DNA from: Ceratopteris richardii
Lineage: Eukaryota; Streptophyta; Polypodiopsida; Polypodiales; Pteridaceae
Reading direction: 5' to 3'
DNA length: 64,000 nucleotides
Assembly: GCA_020310875.1 (NCBI GenBank)
Contig: CM035432.1
Span: forward strand, 94,964,967 to 95,028,966
Position 1 is the first letter of the stretch; the number at the start of each line of letters is the position of its first letter. A program made the translations under genes and the position numbers. The notes beneath the pieces are model-generated. The model was not told where the DNA came from. It saw only the letters and a list, made by a program, of their open reading frames with translations, and searched no databases. Shown in pieces: positions 1 through 12,969 of this stretch.

Positions 1-2743
1 AATTCAGGGATTTAAAGCTTGTTGGATTCAGCTTACTGTCTAGTATAACCATACAAATTTTCATAATCATTGGATTTCTACATTTTGAGTTATGTTGATT
101 TTTTTGCTCACTGGTCTATTTCTATAGCAGCCCGTGAAAAGCGGGATGATGTCATCACTTGTTAAAACTCATTCTCAGTGTGTGGTTCATTATTTTTTAT
201 GAGATTACTCTTGAAAGTTATCTCTTTAAGTTGCCTAGACGTCTCCAAGAGGAATTGAGCTAATTGCTGTTGTGCTCAGAGAATTATGTAAAACACTGGA
301 CAGGTGTATGAACCAAGAATAGCAAGTTTTCACCTCTGAGCTAACTCCAACTTATCTGTTTTGATCTATCTTTTTGAGAGTGATCTTCCAAGGTACATAG
401 GGTGTCTAATACATCCATTGGCAAGCTAAAAGGGCCCACCATCTACTCCTGGAGTTCATTTGGCTAGTGTAGATCAAGGATTTTGCAACACCTCTTCATC
501 TTCAAACACATACTTATCCATCTCTTCACATTGCCGACACTCCATCTTACATTAGGCTCCAAATCATGAATGCCAATCTCCTTATGCTCAAAATGATGGT
601 CAAGTTGTCCGAGCAAGAACCTTCTGTGCTGGATTATTAGCAGTTTATGAGGAGAAGATAAGGAAATTCACTAAAGAAATAAGATAATAGGAACAAGCTC
701 ACCACTTTTATGCAGTTGGGACCAGCTCTTAATCCGTTGTTTGAAACATTTATGCCCTTTTATGCCTATGTTGCCATTTTTCACACTAAAATTCAACCAA
801 TCCAAACACACTCCTCCAAGAAGAAAAAACTCTTATAAATAAAGTTCTTGGCAGGAGGGTATGCCTTCTTGACTTCCATTCAATCGCTCGACATCCTACA
901 ATAAAGATCCCCATTACGAGTCCACATCCTACCTCTAAGACTCTAATAATTTTTTGGCCTATCCTTTCATTGTTTCTCCTCAGGTCATGATATTCATATG
1001 TAACCTGAGAGTTTAATTTCTTATCCAGGTAATGTATGAGGAGTGGATAAACGTTGTCTAATACCTCCACTACGAGATGTAGAGATTTTGTTATTTGAAA
1101 GTTTTAAGGAACAATGTTCTATGCATTGAAAATCTTATAATAGTTTAGTTCTTGGCTAGACACATCCATGAGCTTTATAAGATGGGTATCTCTAGCTTAC
1201 CACGTTGGGTCTGTGTATGTTTGCATTTCATTGTACATAAAAAAAAAAGATGCTTTACAGATAAGTGTTGAAACATAGATTTTGTAAGGGTGAAGACACA
1301 AACACCTCAAATTTGTTCCAACTCTTTGGTAAACTCACTTTTTGAGTCGGATAGAATATTAAAAAGAGAGAAATCATAAAAAATTGCATCACTTCCTTGA
1401 AAGAAAAGAGCTTGATATTGGAATACTAAAAAAGATATATTATCTTGAAACCCATGTTATATAGATCCTAGGCGTTTCTTGGGGGAGTTGCCAACCCTAA
1501 ATGTAACTAAAAAAAGGTATGCTCTTATAAGAAGTATAGTAGGTAGGAACTATTTCATTGTAGACAACCTTAGAATCTTCCAACTTAGAAAGGTAATTCT
1601 TTAAATGTAGTTCAGAGTAATTTATATCATATTCAACTTTCAAGAGCAAGGTCTTCCTGAAGGAAAAACACCTAACAAAGTATTCTTCCTTCCTATGTGC
1701 AAAAATGCGCTTTGAGAAAGATAATTAATCAAGAAAGCGAGGGATTATCTTACGCAAGGTATTTTCCCAATCAAGAAAGAAAACTAAGCATGAAACGTGA
1801 ATTTTGAAACTCCTCTAACTTTAATATGTTTCATCCATGCTCTCATATTCTAAAATCATCATTGCACTACATGTTCCTTCTCTAATCAAATGAGGTGAAG
1901 CATACACATCTTTTGAGAGTAACTCTCTCTCATAGAATAGAGTGAAATTTAGTATGTTTATTTGGGCATGACATCTAGTATTGAAGGATAGATAAACATG
2001 ACTACTATGTTTGCCATAGGAGATTATTATTTGTTTCAAGTATTAATTCAGATCAATAAAGAACCTTCTTAGCAAAATAAATTGATAATAACTTGGGATT
2101 AAGTTCATAGTTCAACGTATGTTGAGGAGAAAGCAAATCCATGTTTCTTCTTGGAATTCCATGACTAGATTATAAACTAGAAGCATTCGATACAAAAGAG
2201 ACAATTCTTCTATTATAATTTTGCACATCCCAATTCACATTTGAATATGCTTTCCTCTACAACACATCATCCTATGGACAATATAGTTCTTTGTTGACAA
2301 TCCTTATGAAGTATACTAAGATCCTTTTTGGGGATTAAAGATGGGGAATTATTTGTTCTTGCATTTGATGTGAAATAATTCCTCTTGCATAAGGTACTCA
2401 TATCCTTCTAAATATTACAATAATCTATGAGACCAATATTGGCTTTTGTATGTTGAATATAACAAGTATCTTCTTTTATGTTCTTTACTTCTACCTCAAC
2501 ATTTCTCGTGATATCTAGGTCATAAACATAAATTTGGATTTACATAATCTTCTTTCATCTATTCCTCGGGAAAACTAATGGGATTTTGTTTCTAGGTCTA
2601 GGTCTGTAGGAGTAGGGTTTTAGGTTTTTTATATATATGTATATATATATTAAAAATAAGTATACAAAAAATAGGTTTTTAGTCTTAGAATAAATAATAT
2701 ATATAAAAATAGGTCTTTGGTATAGATAAATAAATAAATATAT

Positions 2744-2748
<5 letters not shown>
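1..2748. other. Gene-poor sequence, nothing recognised
   Basis: Open frames here are short (under 100 codons), have no recognisable motif and are interrupted on every frame. I found no splice-supported gene, LTR, transposon terminus or RNA gene. Base composition is AT-rich with scattered A and T runs, as expected for decayed intergenic DNA. It could contain very old, unrecognisable transposon remains or an untranslated region of a gene outside the window. Confidence 0.5.

Positions 2749-2811
<63 letters not shown>
2749..2811. repeat. Compound (TA)n-(TG)n microsatellite
   Basis: About 30 bases of alternating TA run directly into about 30 bases of alternating TG. The array sits in a wider AT-rich stretch (about 2540-3340) full of short TATATA runs. 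Compound TA/TG arrays recur at 3046-3160 (as CA/TA) and 56029-56129. Confidence 0.95.
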
Positions 2812-2812
<1 letters not shown>

Positions 2813-3045
2813 ATAGGAATTTTCCATCTTTAGTTTATATTAAATATATATAAGAAAAACAAAAGAAAACAATTAGAATATATAATTAAATCTATATAAA
2901 AAATAGGATTCTATTATAGATAAATAAATATGAAAATAGCTAGTGTTTCAATTAAATATATATAATTAAATATATATAATTAAATATATAAAATTAGGAA
3001 TTTTGGGTCGTTAGGTTTTTATAGGCGTTTATTATAGACAAATAA

Positions 3046-3167
<122 letters not shown>

Positions 3168-3303
3168 TTAAAGATATATAATTAAATTAAATATATTATT
3201 AAATCTATATTATAAAATAGGATTTTAGTATAGATAAACAAATATGAGAGTATCGAGTGTTTTAATTAAATAATATATAGGTCTTTAATTTAAATATATA
3301 AAT

Positions 3304-3306
<3 letters not shown>

Positions 3307-3335
<29 letters not shown>
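3307..3335. repeat. (TA)n microsatellite
   Basis: Short uninterrupted alternating TA array closing the AT-rich tract that starts near 2540. Confidence 0.9.
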
Positions 3336-3338
<3 letters not shown>

Positions 3339-3488
3339 CACATGAGAAAGCGATCGTGAAAACACGATAATCAAAAAGTACAATGCGAACTTTAAGGATG
3401 AATAGTCTTTTTCCATTTGACTTTACATACATCTTTCGTAGGCTGCTGTCTTATTCCTTTTTACACAAGGTCCATGTGGTTGTAATGA

Positions 3489-3581
3489 TGTACATGCATA
3501 TCGTGGTTTGTCATACTGAAGGAGTTGAAGAATAATAAGCATGTACGATATCGTGGTTTGTCATACTGAAGGAGTCGAAGA
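3489..3581. repeat. Two-copy tandem duplication, period 50
   Basis: A block containing TATCGTGGTTTGTCATACTG occurs at 3499-3518 and again at 3549-3568, and the similarity continues through GAAGGAGT on both sides. Two copies, about 90% identical. No open frame or transposon motif is associated. Confidence 0.85.
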
Positions 3582-3589
3582 TAAAAGCT

Positions 3590-4751
3590 CATGATGGCCT
3601 ACATAGTTTATGAAGTAGCTTTATGGTAGGATGAACAGATCATTATCGGCATATCAGTCATAGAAGCTTATATAGCTATTGATGCTATGGATTCAGTGCA
3701 AATATAGGATTAGAATGTATCCCATTGAACAGGCATATAATACGACTCATAAATACAAATAAAGAAGTTCACATATTGACTATACTGAGGAAAGGTACAT
3801 ATATTTTATGCATAAGGTTGTTTGATATGAACTTGAACAAATAAAACAAGACCAAAAGAGGAAATGAAAAGATTTGGACACAAATTAAAAGTATAAGCAA
3901 ACAATACTACCGATTCTTAGTTCTAGAATATATACATCCAAGAGATGCTTCACGTTGAAAATTTCCTTCTTTGTTGTTGCGACTATTACAATAAGCGCAT
4001 GAGTTAAATTCAAACATAGAAATACATCAACATGTACTCGCTATATAATAGTTTGGGCTCACATGTTTTCTAATGGAAATTATTGCCACGATCAAAAAAA
4101 TTGTGATTGAGGGTAATATTCATCCATCTAGCATTTACAGTGGTGATGTGATAGCTTACCACCTTTGTTTTCATATACTCTATTGTGTTGATAATAATGG
4201 CTTGTGAATGAGATTGACTTTACAGATAATGATTTCGATCAAAAGAGTACCGCTTAGCATCTTCGTTGAAAAAGGACAACAAAATCTCTTCACATATACT
4301 TATGTTTTCTTTTCTTGGTATTCATGATTTGTATTTAAAATGCATCATGGCCTTGAACAAGTTTCTATCATAGTTAGGATCATTCTTTTTTTTTCGTAAT
4401 ACATCTTTAATCAATGGAAAATCATTTCGTTGATGCTCATAGATAAAATACACTATTGAAAGATATTGCTCATGTTCTTGTCTAGATGAGATGTTTTGGA
4501 GGACTTTGACAGGAAGCTAAAATTGAGATCTGATAATAAAGATGATGACACCAAGATCGATACTGAGAAGACGATACCTTAGTATGAATAGATATGATTC
4601 AACATGAATGACGAATTGAAGATTGTTGAGATGGCATATGATTATAGAAGATGAGGATTTTAGGATGAAGATGGTGATGATCAAGATTGAGGATAGATGA
4701 ATTTGCGATTGAATCCTTCTCCACTACCAACGACATCAAGAAGGCTAGCCA
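3590..4751. other. Gene-poor sequence, nothing recognised
   Basis: No frame longer than about 60 codons and no motif I can name. AT-rich. Confidence 0.5.
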
Positions 4752-4904
4752 CAAGATTGTGATTGTGATTGAGAGTGTGATTGAGAGTGAGAGTGTGATT
4801 GAGAATGGGAATGAGATTGCAATTGTGTAATCATGTGATTGTAATTGAGATTGTGAGTGAGAGTGTGAGTGTGATTGAGAGTGCGAGTGTGAATGAGATT
4901 ATGA
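4752..4904 (+). repeat. Degenerate GTGATTGAGAGT minisatellite
   Basis: About 150 bases made of imperfect 6- and 12-base units of the type GTGATT and GTGATTGAGAGT, with units running GAGAGTGAGAGTGTGATTG. It lies about 230 bases before the point where similarity to the Gyp family begins at 5135. A comparable TGATGATTGA-rich tract marks the deletion scar of Gyp2 at 35568-35715. Confidence 0.75.
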
Positions 4905-5134
4905 TAGCTCGGGGGTGGTCGGGAGGTCGAGGCTTCACAAGAAGCTATTTTCCAAAGCTATTGTATCAAGATGGTTGAGTCTTCATTCAGAACTTATTAG
5001 TTGTATATGGAATTGTAAAACATAAGATTCATAAGATAAGTTTTCTTTCATAATCTTCCGTTCTCTTAATTATTTTGTTCAATTTTATGAGTAGAAATTT
5101 TATGATCTAGTATATTTCTTTTCTTTTTGAGTGA

Positions 5135-8100
5135 TTGGAGGAACGCTACATTAGTAGATATTGGCTTCGAAATCAATGTGATTTTCACAGAAATCTATGA
5201 TAAATCCTCATGGCCCATAGATAAAGATTATGGATGGCATATGAGAACTGCAGATAATGGTGTAGGTACCTTGTATGGAGCTTTTTCTAGCGTGCCCATA
5301 TCCATAGTAGGATTAATCATGGAAGAATTTCACTTTTTTATTCAAGATAATTGCTCCTATGAAGTTCTTTTAGGTCAAACCTTTATTTGTGAGAGTTGTA
5401 TGGAAACTAACGCCATGGATGATGGGTCTACCTATGCTAGAATGAAGTCTAAGGATGGAATGCAATCACTTCAAGTCATGATGGTAGGAGTGAAACATCC
5501 TAGGAATCAATTGTCAATTAGAAAGAAACTTATTTTTACTCAGGGTCCTAAGCATGCTTGTAGTGATTGTGCACCTGGATTCATGTTTGGAGCTACATAG
5601 GATCATAATTTTAGATAGAATCCATTGTTGAGCGAGAAAACAATGGACATTGGTTTAACACTCACAACCAACCAAATTGTACAATTGTTGTCACTTTGTT
5701 TTCCACATTCTAGATTAGATTTTCTTCATAAGAGGCAACTGTCCAAGTCTTTTATCCAAAAACCCAAAAATGTTATAAAACCAACAAAATTTTGGAACTT
5801 GATGAGAACATTGAGCATGTGATTGAGACATCTCATTGTTTCTCTACTCTCGAGGAGTTTATGTCTTCAACAAAATTCTAATTCCCATATTAGTCTTCTT
5901 CCTTCCCTTTTTGAGTATGCTCTTATCCAAGAGTATGCTCTCAATGTTGACGAGTGCTCAAAATTTTACCAAGAACATGATGCCTTAGTTGAACAAAGTA
6001 CAAAACTGTAGACAAAAAGATCAAACCCATAGCTCAACTTTTACCCGAAAGAAGTAACAAAAAAATTATTGATGTGAAAAATGATCCAAATCTTTGGGAT
6101 AAGAAAAACATAGGACATACATTCATGGATGAGACAATCAAAGAGGTGAAAATTGGTAGAGATGATGACTTTCTTTTACCAATAGAGAGACACAGAGAGA
6201 TAAATTTGAGAGAGTCATACATAGCCATGGAAAAGCCTTTACTATGTATCCTCATGAGATTGGATGTGCACATCCTAAGCTAAATGCATCCATGATTATC
6301 TTTACTATTCCATATGTTCCATGGAATCTTTGCCCTACACGAGTTCCAAAGGCTCACTTATTGGAGATAATAAAATTACTTAAGGAGAAGATAGACGAGA
6401 ACTTTAGAGTCATCTTTTGCACCTTACTCAAATAGATGGTTCAATATGCCTAGAAAGAATGGGGAAATACGTTTTATTGAAGATCTCCAACCCATCAATA
6501 AAGTCACCATAAGGAATGTAGGAACATGGCTTATTGTAAATGAGTTTAGTGAATCATTTTTCGACATTCTACCTATTTAGTGGGTGATTTATATCCTATG
6601 TAGGACCAATTGCAATTAGCAATTGATAGTGGTGACATAACCACAATGCCAACTCCTTTAGGTTTAGTGAAAATGTGTACTTTTCCTCAAGGAGCAACTA
6701 ATTTTGTGGCTCATATGATGAGTGCTATGAATATGGTCTAACATGATTTTATTCCTTATATAACCATGCCATTCATTGATAAAATTCTAATTATAGGGAG
6801 TGAGGAACCTTTAAAGGACATTATTCTAGATTCACCTGGATGTCGTAAATTTGTTCTTGACCATATCTCTGATTGTGAATAAATATTTCAAGGATTTGAA
6901 GAGGTAGGTCTCACATTCTCCATAGAAAAATCTATTTTTGGTATCAATGAGGTTCTTATTGTTGCACATTTATGTGGTCATTGTGGTTGAAAGCCATACC
7001 CACAAAAAGTTGATGCCATTAGCAAGATTCGAAAATGTGTAACAATGTGAGTGACGTACGTAGATTTTCTTGGCGCTTGCATCTTTTATGTTATTTGGAT
7101 CTCACACTTTGCTCATGTTGTCGATTGTCTCCATGAGTTGTTGAGGAAGAAACAAAAATTTATTTGGACTGACAAACATACACAAGCTATGCATAAATTG
7201 AAGAAATTGTTGCTTGAAGCTCCCATCCTTAAGCTTGTAGACTATTATGTTAACAAACCTATTATATTGATGGTTGATACTAGTCCTATTGGTATATGTT
7301 GGTTCATAAGTCAAGAGGATAGTGAAGGGAATAAGTATGCAATTAGGTTTGGGGATAAAATTTTACATGAAACAAAACAGAAATATCGATTGATAAAATG
7401 AAAACTATGGGATATGATGATAGCTTTGAAAATAGACAAAGAATAGTTCATAGGTGCAAATGTCCATATTGAGACTGATTTCTTACCTCTCATTGGAATA
7501 TTAGATAGTTGTTCATCTCTTGATATAGCCCTGCTTAGATGGATCTCATATATTAAGTTCATAAATCATGTATTATTTCATATTTCAGGTAAGTCGAATT
7601 CAGTTGTTGATATGCTATCAAGAGCTAGATTTGATGATGACCTTGAAAGTGAACTTATAAGTAATGTGACCTTAGTTGACTATGTTCCACATATATAGAA
7701 GTATGAGCAATTTCATGAGTCTGAGTATGAAGATGAATGGAGAGACATAGGAAAGTATATGACTACATTGCAACCATTACCTAGTTTGAATACAAATAGA
7801 TTCCATAACATTAGGAAACGAGCTTACAATTTTTTCCTATGTAACGGTTATCTTTGGAGACATGCTAAGGGTAAGGTTAAGAATCCACGATGAGTCCTAG
7901 GAAAATGAGGTCGTCGTTGCAAGTAATGAAGGAAATGCATGAGACATTTTGGGCATGTCATAAAGGAGTTTTTGGAACATATGAGAAATTAGGAGTACTT
8001 ATTACTGGCCTAAGATGTATGTGACATTACTAACTATGTTTCTACATGTTCTACTTGTGAACTTCATTTTCCAGTCAAACATAGGGATCCTTTGCATCCT

Positions 8101-9043
8101 ACTTATCCACCTTGTATTCACTACAAGTGGGTAGTAGATCTTGTAACTATGCCTAAAGGTATTGACAAAATGTGCTAAATTGTACTTGGAAGAGGAGACT
8201 TAACTAATCATGTACAAGGACATGCACTACGATCTAAGACCACATAAAATGTCTACAAATTCTTACTTGGCGAAGTCATAAGTCTCTTTGGGTACATAGA
8301 GAAAGTAGTTGCCAATAGTGGAGAGTTAGATGCGAGAGAAGCTAAAGAGTTCTTTGAACATCATGGTATTCATTTGTATCTTACTACTGCATATAATCTA
8401 GAGGCCAATGGTAAAATAGAGGGATGTTATCCACCAATTATTAAAGCCATATATAAAGAATATAAGTGTGACATTAAACAATGGCCTAGATTCTTACCTT
8501 TTGCACTTTGGGTAGATAGAATGACATGCACATGTACCACTAGGTATATGCCTATTGAAGACATGTACTGTCAAAAACCATTGCTTCCAATTCAGTGTCA
8601 TATTTTTGCATGGTCAAATTTGCCTTGGTCTAAAAACATGTCTACTGATGATTTTTTGAGTTTCCACATTAAATAGTTTGAATAAGGTAAATTAAGACTT
8701 GATGATGCCATTCAAAAATTAAGAGAATCTAGAATGAAGAACAAGCAAAACTCATCAATTGCATCCTAGGCCAATTTAAGTAGGAGATTGGGTGCTCATT
8801 TATGATACTACATTTGATTCTCAATATGATGCACATAAAAAACTCACTCAAGAGTGGTTTGGGCCATACATTGTATCAAAAGTCAACAACAATGTCACAT
8901 ATGCTCTTTGTGAATTAAATGGTGTTGCATTGAAAAATTTGATTGTAGGTAAAAGGATAAAGCTATTCATGAAACGTGATAATAATGAGTACATCTTAGA
9001 TGAGGGCGTTGAAGAACATGACAACAATGAGGACGATTCATAA
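5135..9043 (+). pseudogene. Gyp1: decayed Ty3-type pol, 5'-truncated (PR to integrase end)
   Basis: Colinear with the pol of Gyp4 (minus strand, 43821-47900) but riddled with stops and frameshifts. Similarity starts abruptly in the protease, where the D-S-G active site reads D-I-G (5155-5163). Gag and the 5' LTR are absent. The readable order is protease (5140-5580), linker (5625-6010), RT (6240-6960, badly broken), RNase H (7051-7400), integrase zinc region and core (7880-8640), and integrase C-terminal region (8760-9043, ending in acidic residues). The first base of the slippery heptamer seen in Gyp4 has changed here (5606-5612). This copy is clearly dead. It was identified by comparison with the better preserved copy in this same window. 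Confidence 0.88.
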
Positions 9044-10247
9044 ACATGAGTAACCATGATGAAAATAAAAATTTAAATTAAACGAAAATAAATAAAAAAT
9101 AATATCATTTCTTTTTCAAGTTCATGTTACTTTGAACTTCATTCCACTTTTTTTTCCCATTCTTGCTTGTTTCCAATTTCACTTCATGCATGTTTCTTTT
9201 CAATCTTTGCATTGCATTTCATGTCCACATCACTTGAGTCAAAAGGAGAAATGATAATTTCTCTACTTGTATAAAATTGTATCTTTAGTAGTAATTGTCC
9301 TACAAAGAAATCGGTTATAATCTAGGATTATGGAAAGATAGGGAATGTAGATTTGAAGGTTTATTTTGATAATATGACTTTCATATATAAACATGAATAT
9401 GTATCTTGTATCGAAAGCATAATTGGTAAATTCCTAGCTCCTACCACTGCATGTTTCTACATCCTTAGCCCACCTCACAACACTTGTATCAGAGTTTAAA
9501 TGAATGTTCTCCAGTATCCAAAATGGTTGTACCTTGTATCAGGGTTTAATTTTTTCTTGTAATAAAGAAAAAAGCTACTACATGTTGCTAGGAAGTTTGC
9601 ACTTTCTTCCACCCCAAAAAAGTGAACGTATTGATAAAGTCATCGAATCATCATCATTAAGAAAAAAGGGAGAGAGCAAGCCAAAGGAAGCTAAGGAGGC
9701 ACACAAGAATAAAGCATGGGCTATATAGGTTGATTTATGCATTAGTGGAGTTTAGTTAGATTTCCTTGTTCGTAAGTACAAAAAGAGCACATTCATATTT
9801 ATGTAGGAAAGAAGTTGATCTAAAATAAATCAAAGATGAAAGACCTCTCTTGAAAATCCTAAACCATTGTTTATAATTGTTTTTAAGGTAGGACGTTGCT
9901 TTATGAAAAAGGTATAAATTTTTCTTCAAGATGAGAGCAATTGATGCTTAGAATGACTCAATACATTCACTTCCACTTCATATTGATGCTTGTTTGTTTT
10001 TTTTCTTTACATGCTATCAATGTTGCCTACTCATTTGCATATATGTTGCGTATTTGTTCATGCATATTCATCTTGCTTGTTCCAATTCTTTCTCTCATGC
10101 AAATTTTGCTTCATGTCACGTTACCTACTCATTCATGCATATGATCAATTTTTTCTTCCATGTTTCTTACTTTGTCTATAAAAGAATTTGATGCCTGGAA
10201 CTTTTTGTTTTTCAGAGAGACTAGAGTGGTGCTTCCAAAGGAATCGC
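9044..10247 (+). other. Gyp1: region between integrase end and 3' LTR
   Basis: About 1.2 kb without a recognisable gene, alignable to the matching 1.2 kb of Gyp4 (42646-43820, minus). Small frames at 9504-9728 and 9941-10144 have counterparts in Gyp4 at 43125-43352 and 42761-42943. They contain simple repeats and do not look like conserved proteins. An env-like gene would sit here in some Ty3 lineages, but I see no signal peptide plus membrane-anchor pattern that survives in both copies. Confidence 0.7.
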
Positions 10248-10265
10248 AGGTTTAGTGGGGATGAA
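10248..10265 (+). other. Gyp1: polypurine-tract equivalent
   Basis: AGGTTTAGTGGGGATGAA directly precedes the 3' LTR. The same 18-base element, with few changes, precedes the 3' LTRs of Gyp2, Gyp3, Gyp4 and Gyp5. By position it should prime plus-strand DNA, although it contains a TTT. Confidence 0.75.
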
Positions 10266-12386
10266 TTTCATTGAGATTTTCTCTCCTTTGTCACTCATAA
10301 AGGCCTACAGGAAACACATTCGATGAAGGTAGCAAGAATTGCCTGAGATCTCCAAGATGCATTAAGGATGTCAAAGGGAGTTCGCATGCAAACTTTAGAA
10401 GAAATCAAGCAAATCGAGGGTAGCAAACAAAGCTAGTCAAATTTTAGAAATTAGGGCAAAAATTTCAATGTCACCAAATCACATGAAAATTCACATACAT
10501 GTAAATCCTATCAAAGGCAGTCTATAGCCTAATTTTCATATGTAAATCCATTTTCTAGCACATTGATATTCCATGTGCATTTTATAAAGATGTAATTTTT
10601 TCACTTAGACCCTACAAAATATTGTATAGGAATTTTTGTTAGCCATGTGGTCTAGCATGTATAAATGTCATATGTGATTATACATTTGTACAAATTTTCA
10701 AGGCTATCAGAGCTTCCTAAACACCTTAATGCCACCTTACAAACTTCCAAAAGTAGTGAAATTTGTATAAGGGAGATTCAGATAGGAGTTCATTTTTGGA
10801 TTTTCCTAAAGCAGACCTTTCAAAATATAGCCCTAGAAATTTTCATTATCATCAAAGGATATTTGGAGGGTCAAGGAGTACACAATTCAATTTTCAAGGT
10901 CAGCGCAGTTTCTTAGAATAAGCGAATTGAAGGCTCGAAGGGCTACTATATGGCCGACAATGATTGAAACATCTTGTACGGTCAAGATGAGCTCACATTC
11001 AAGGGTGGAGATGCACTAAAGCTTAAAGCAAGGAGGATCCACAAGTTTTTTCATCGGATAAGCTTATTTTGATAACCAAAGATCAATAATGTAAAGTTCT
11101 TCCAAAAAAAGCAGCTTATCTTATCCAAATTGATGTCAGCACTAATCCGACGGTCCAGATCTTCCCTAGATCCAATGGTGCAGAATGAAGGCACCTATTT
11201 TTCCCCCTTTGCTCTAGATATCATATAAAGAATCAATCCTAGCCATTCCTTTGATAAATTGAATAGTTGCTATGAAATGCAATTGATCCTAGGGTTGAGA
11301 GTTGATTTCTCTAGATCCAAGGGCCCAAATTCATTCAAAAAACTATAAAAAAACCCTCTCCATATTCCTAGGGCATCATTGTTAGGCATCATAGGGCCCT
11401 TGCTAGCACATAGTTTCCTTGAGATGATCACCCTTAATTGAGCATGTGAGGATCCAAGGTGGGCTAGTAAGAGTGTGATTCCTAGAATCAATTCTCAGTT
11501 AGACTTCCAAACTAGGATAGGCTCATAAACCCAATGGTTTCTCTATTTTTTCTCACCCTCAGTGGAGTGTATGAGTGAGTTAGATTTGGTTTTATATGTC
11601 TTAGACTTCTTTAGTTAGATGTTACAATCCTAGAAAGATATAGGATTAATGAAGGGGTACCTACCCTCTCACATGTGACATTTGGTTAAACTGTCATGGT
11701 AGGAGGGTCGTGCGGACTTCCTTTGATTAGTAGATTTATTAGCTTGACGTATCACAAAAATCATGTACATTTCTTTCATTAAAATCTCTTTTAATTCGTG
11801 TGTCTTGTCGCTTGTCTCTTAGTCTCTTGTGTGTTTTTACATGCCTCCTTCTATCTCTTTCTATGTGTGAGAAGGCTCTGTAATCTTATGTTGAACCAGT
11901 GAGGGTTATCCATTGAGATTGAGAGATTAAGTTTCTATTTATTCATAAATCATGACCCACGTGCATGCATACAATCCACAAAGACCCATGCAGATGTTTC
12001 AATTTTGAAAGTCTATAAGAAGCTCCACCCTTGGACCATTCTTCCTTTCAAAATGGATTCATGTGTATGGTTTTGTTTTGTTCTCATTGTGCATACATCC
12101 ACAAGAACCCATGCATATGAATTAAATTTTGGAAGTGTATAAGAAGTTCCGTTCTTAGACCATTCTTCCTTTGAAATCGATTCATGTGTTTCGTTTATCA
12201 TTCATGTTCATGGATTTATCTTGCATTCATATGCTCCCCTTCCCATAAACAAATCATGACATCTATCCTCTCCATACTCAGCTTCATCTTCACCTTTATA
12301 TTTTGATCACAGAAACCTTCCACCACTCACTAGTTTCATATACTTTGCATGTGCCCCAATACACCCAGATTGTGATCACATCCACA
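10266..12386 (+). repeat. Gyp1: 3' LTR (about 2.1 kb)
   Basis: Aligns end to end with the LTRs of Gyp4 (40484-42627 and 50356-52500, reverse strand). The expected TG start has become TT, and the end reads CATCCACA. A TATA-like ACTATAAAAAA is present around 11341. Small indels and many substitutions separate it from Gyp4, so it is much older. No matching 5' LTR lies upstream in the window. Confidence 0.85.
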
Positions 12387-12540
12387 CTACAATAGAAGGT
12401 AAGGAAAGAGAGAGATGACACTTAGAGTGTCACAAAATAAAAGACACTCAGTGTTCTGCCATACACACAGAGTGCCAGGATAGAATGGACATTCAATGTT
12501 TCATGATAGACAACAAGCATTTCTTTTGCCAAAGAGGTCT
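12385..12540 (+). mobile_element. Candidate CACTA-type transposon end
   Basis: CACTACAATAGAAGG begins at 12385. It is followed by short repeats of the type GACACTTAGAGTGTC (near 12417), GACACTCAGTGTTCTG (near 12446) and GACATTCAATG (near 12487). A CACTA start plus clustered subterminal repeats is the usual look of an En/Spm-type terminus. Its first two bases are also the last two of the Gyp1 LTR. The opposite end and a transposase were not found, so this may be chance. Confidence 0.4.
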
Positions 12541-12953
12541 TCTATCAATTTTGAAATGTTTGACATTGGCAATGACAGTCTCGCACCACAAACTTCCACA
12601 GCTCGAACAATTATAACACCTCTTCATGCTTCCTTTCTAAAGAGTTCCATCTTCGACTCACGATAGATAGAAGTAGAACAATAATGATGCAAATATCCAT
12701 TACTTTGAAAGAAAAGAAGGAGAATTCATGAGTTTACTAACATTCTAGGTAGGAAAATAGGTATCAAGAGTTTAATTTCAATAAAGGATGCTTTTCCCCC
12801 TTGGATTAGTGATAACTACGGGTCAAAAATAATCTAATCCATCATCTAGGTGGGAGATTGCCCTTTGTTTTTACTCTATGGAAAGATTTGGCATGGTCTT
12901 TTATATAAATTATTGATCCTGGGAACCTTTTGGCTTGTGTTGGCTTTCATGAT
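12541..12953. other. Sequence before the LINE1 insertion point
   Basis: No transposon terminus or long frame. The last 170 bases, read on across the LINE1 insertion (continuing at 33786), resemble decayed coding sequence ending in a short A-run near 33960, possibly the 3' end of another, older LINE on the plus strand. This is weak. Confidence 0.3.
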
Positions 12954-12969
12954 GGTTGTAATATCTATT
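12954..12969. repeat. LINE1: target-site duplication, 3' side
   Basis: GGTTGTAATATCTATT is identical to 33770-33785, 20.8 kb away. Six further T residues follow (the A-tail of a minus-strand LINE). A 16-bp perfect duplication at both ends fits target-primed insertion of a single LINE. Confidence 0.93.

Noticed and set aside
786..2039. Minus-strand frames at 786-1070 and 1821-2039
   Set aside because: Short, no motif, and AT-rich surroundings give such frames by chance.
2555..2827. Frame with His/Thr and Ile/Tyr repeats
   Set aside because: Translation of the TG and TA microsatellite.
4752..4904. Regular short units suggesting a CRISPR-like or telomere-type array
   Set aside because: Units are contiguous, imperfect and variable with no unique spacers. 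An ordinary minisatellite in a plant genome.
9504..10191. Small frames shared in part by Gyp1 and Gyp4 tails
   Set aside because: Conserved as DNA between the two copies, but frames are shifted and hydrophobic runs come from T-rich repeats. Not supported as an env-like protein.
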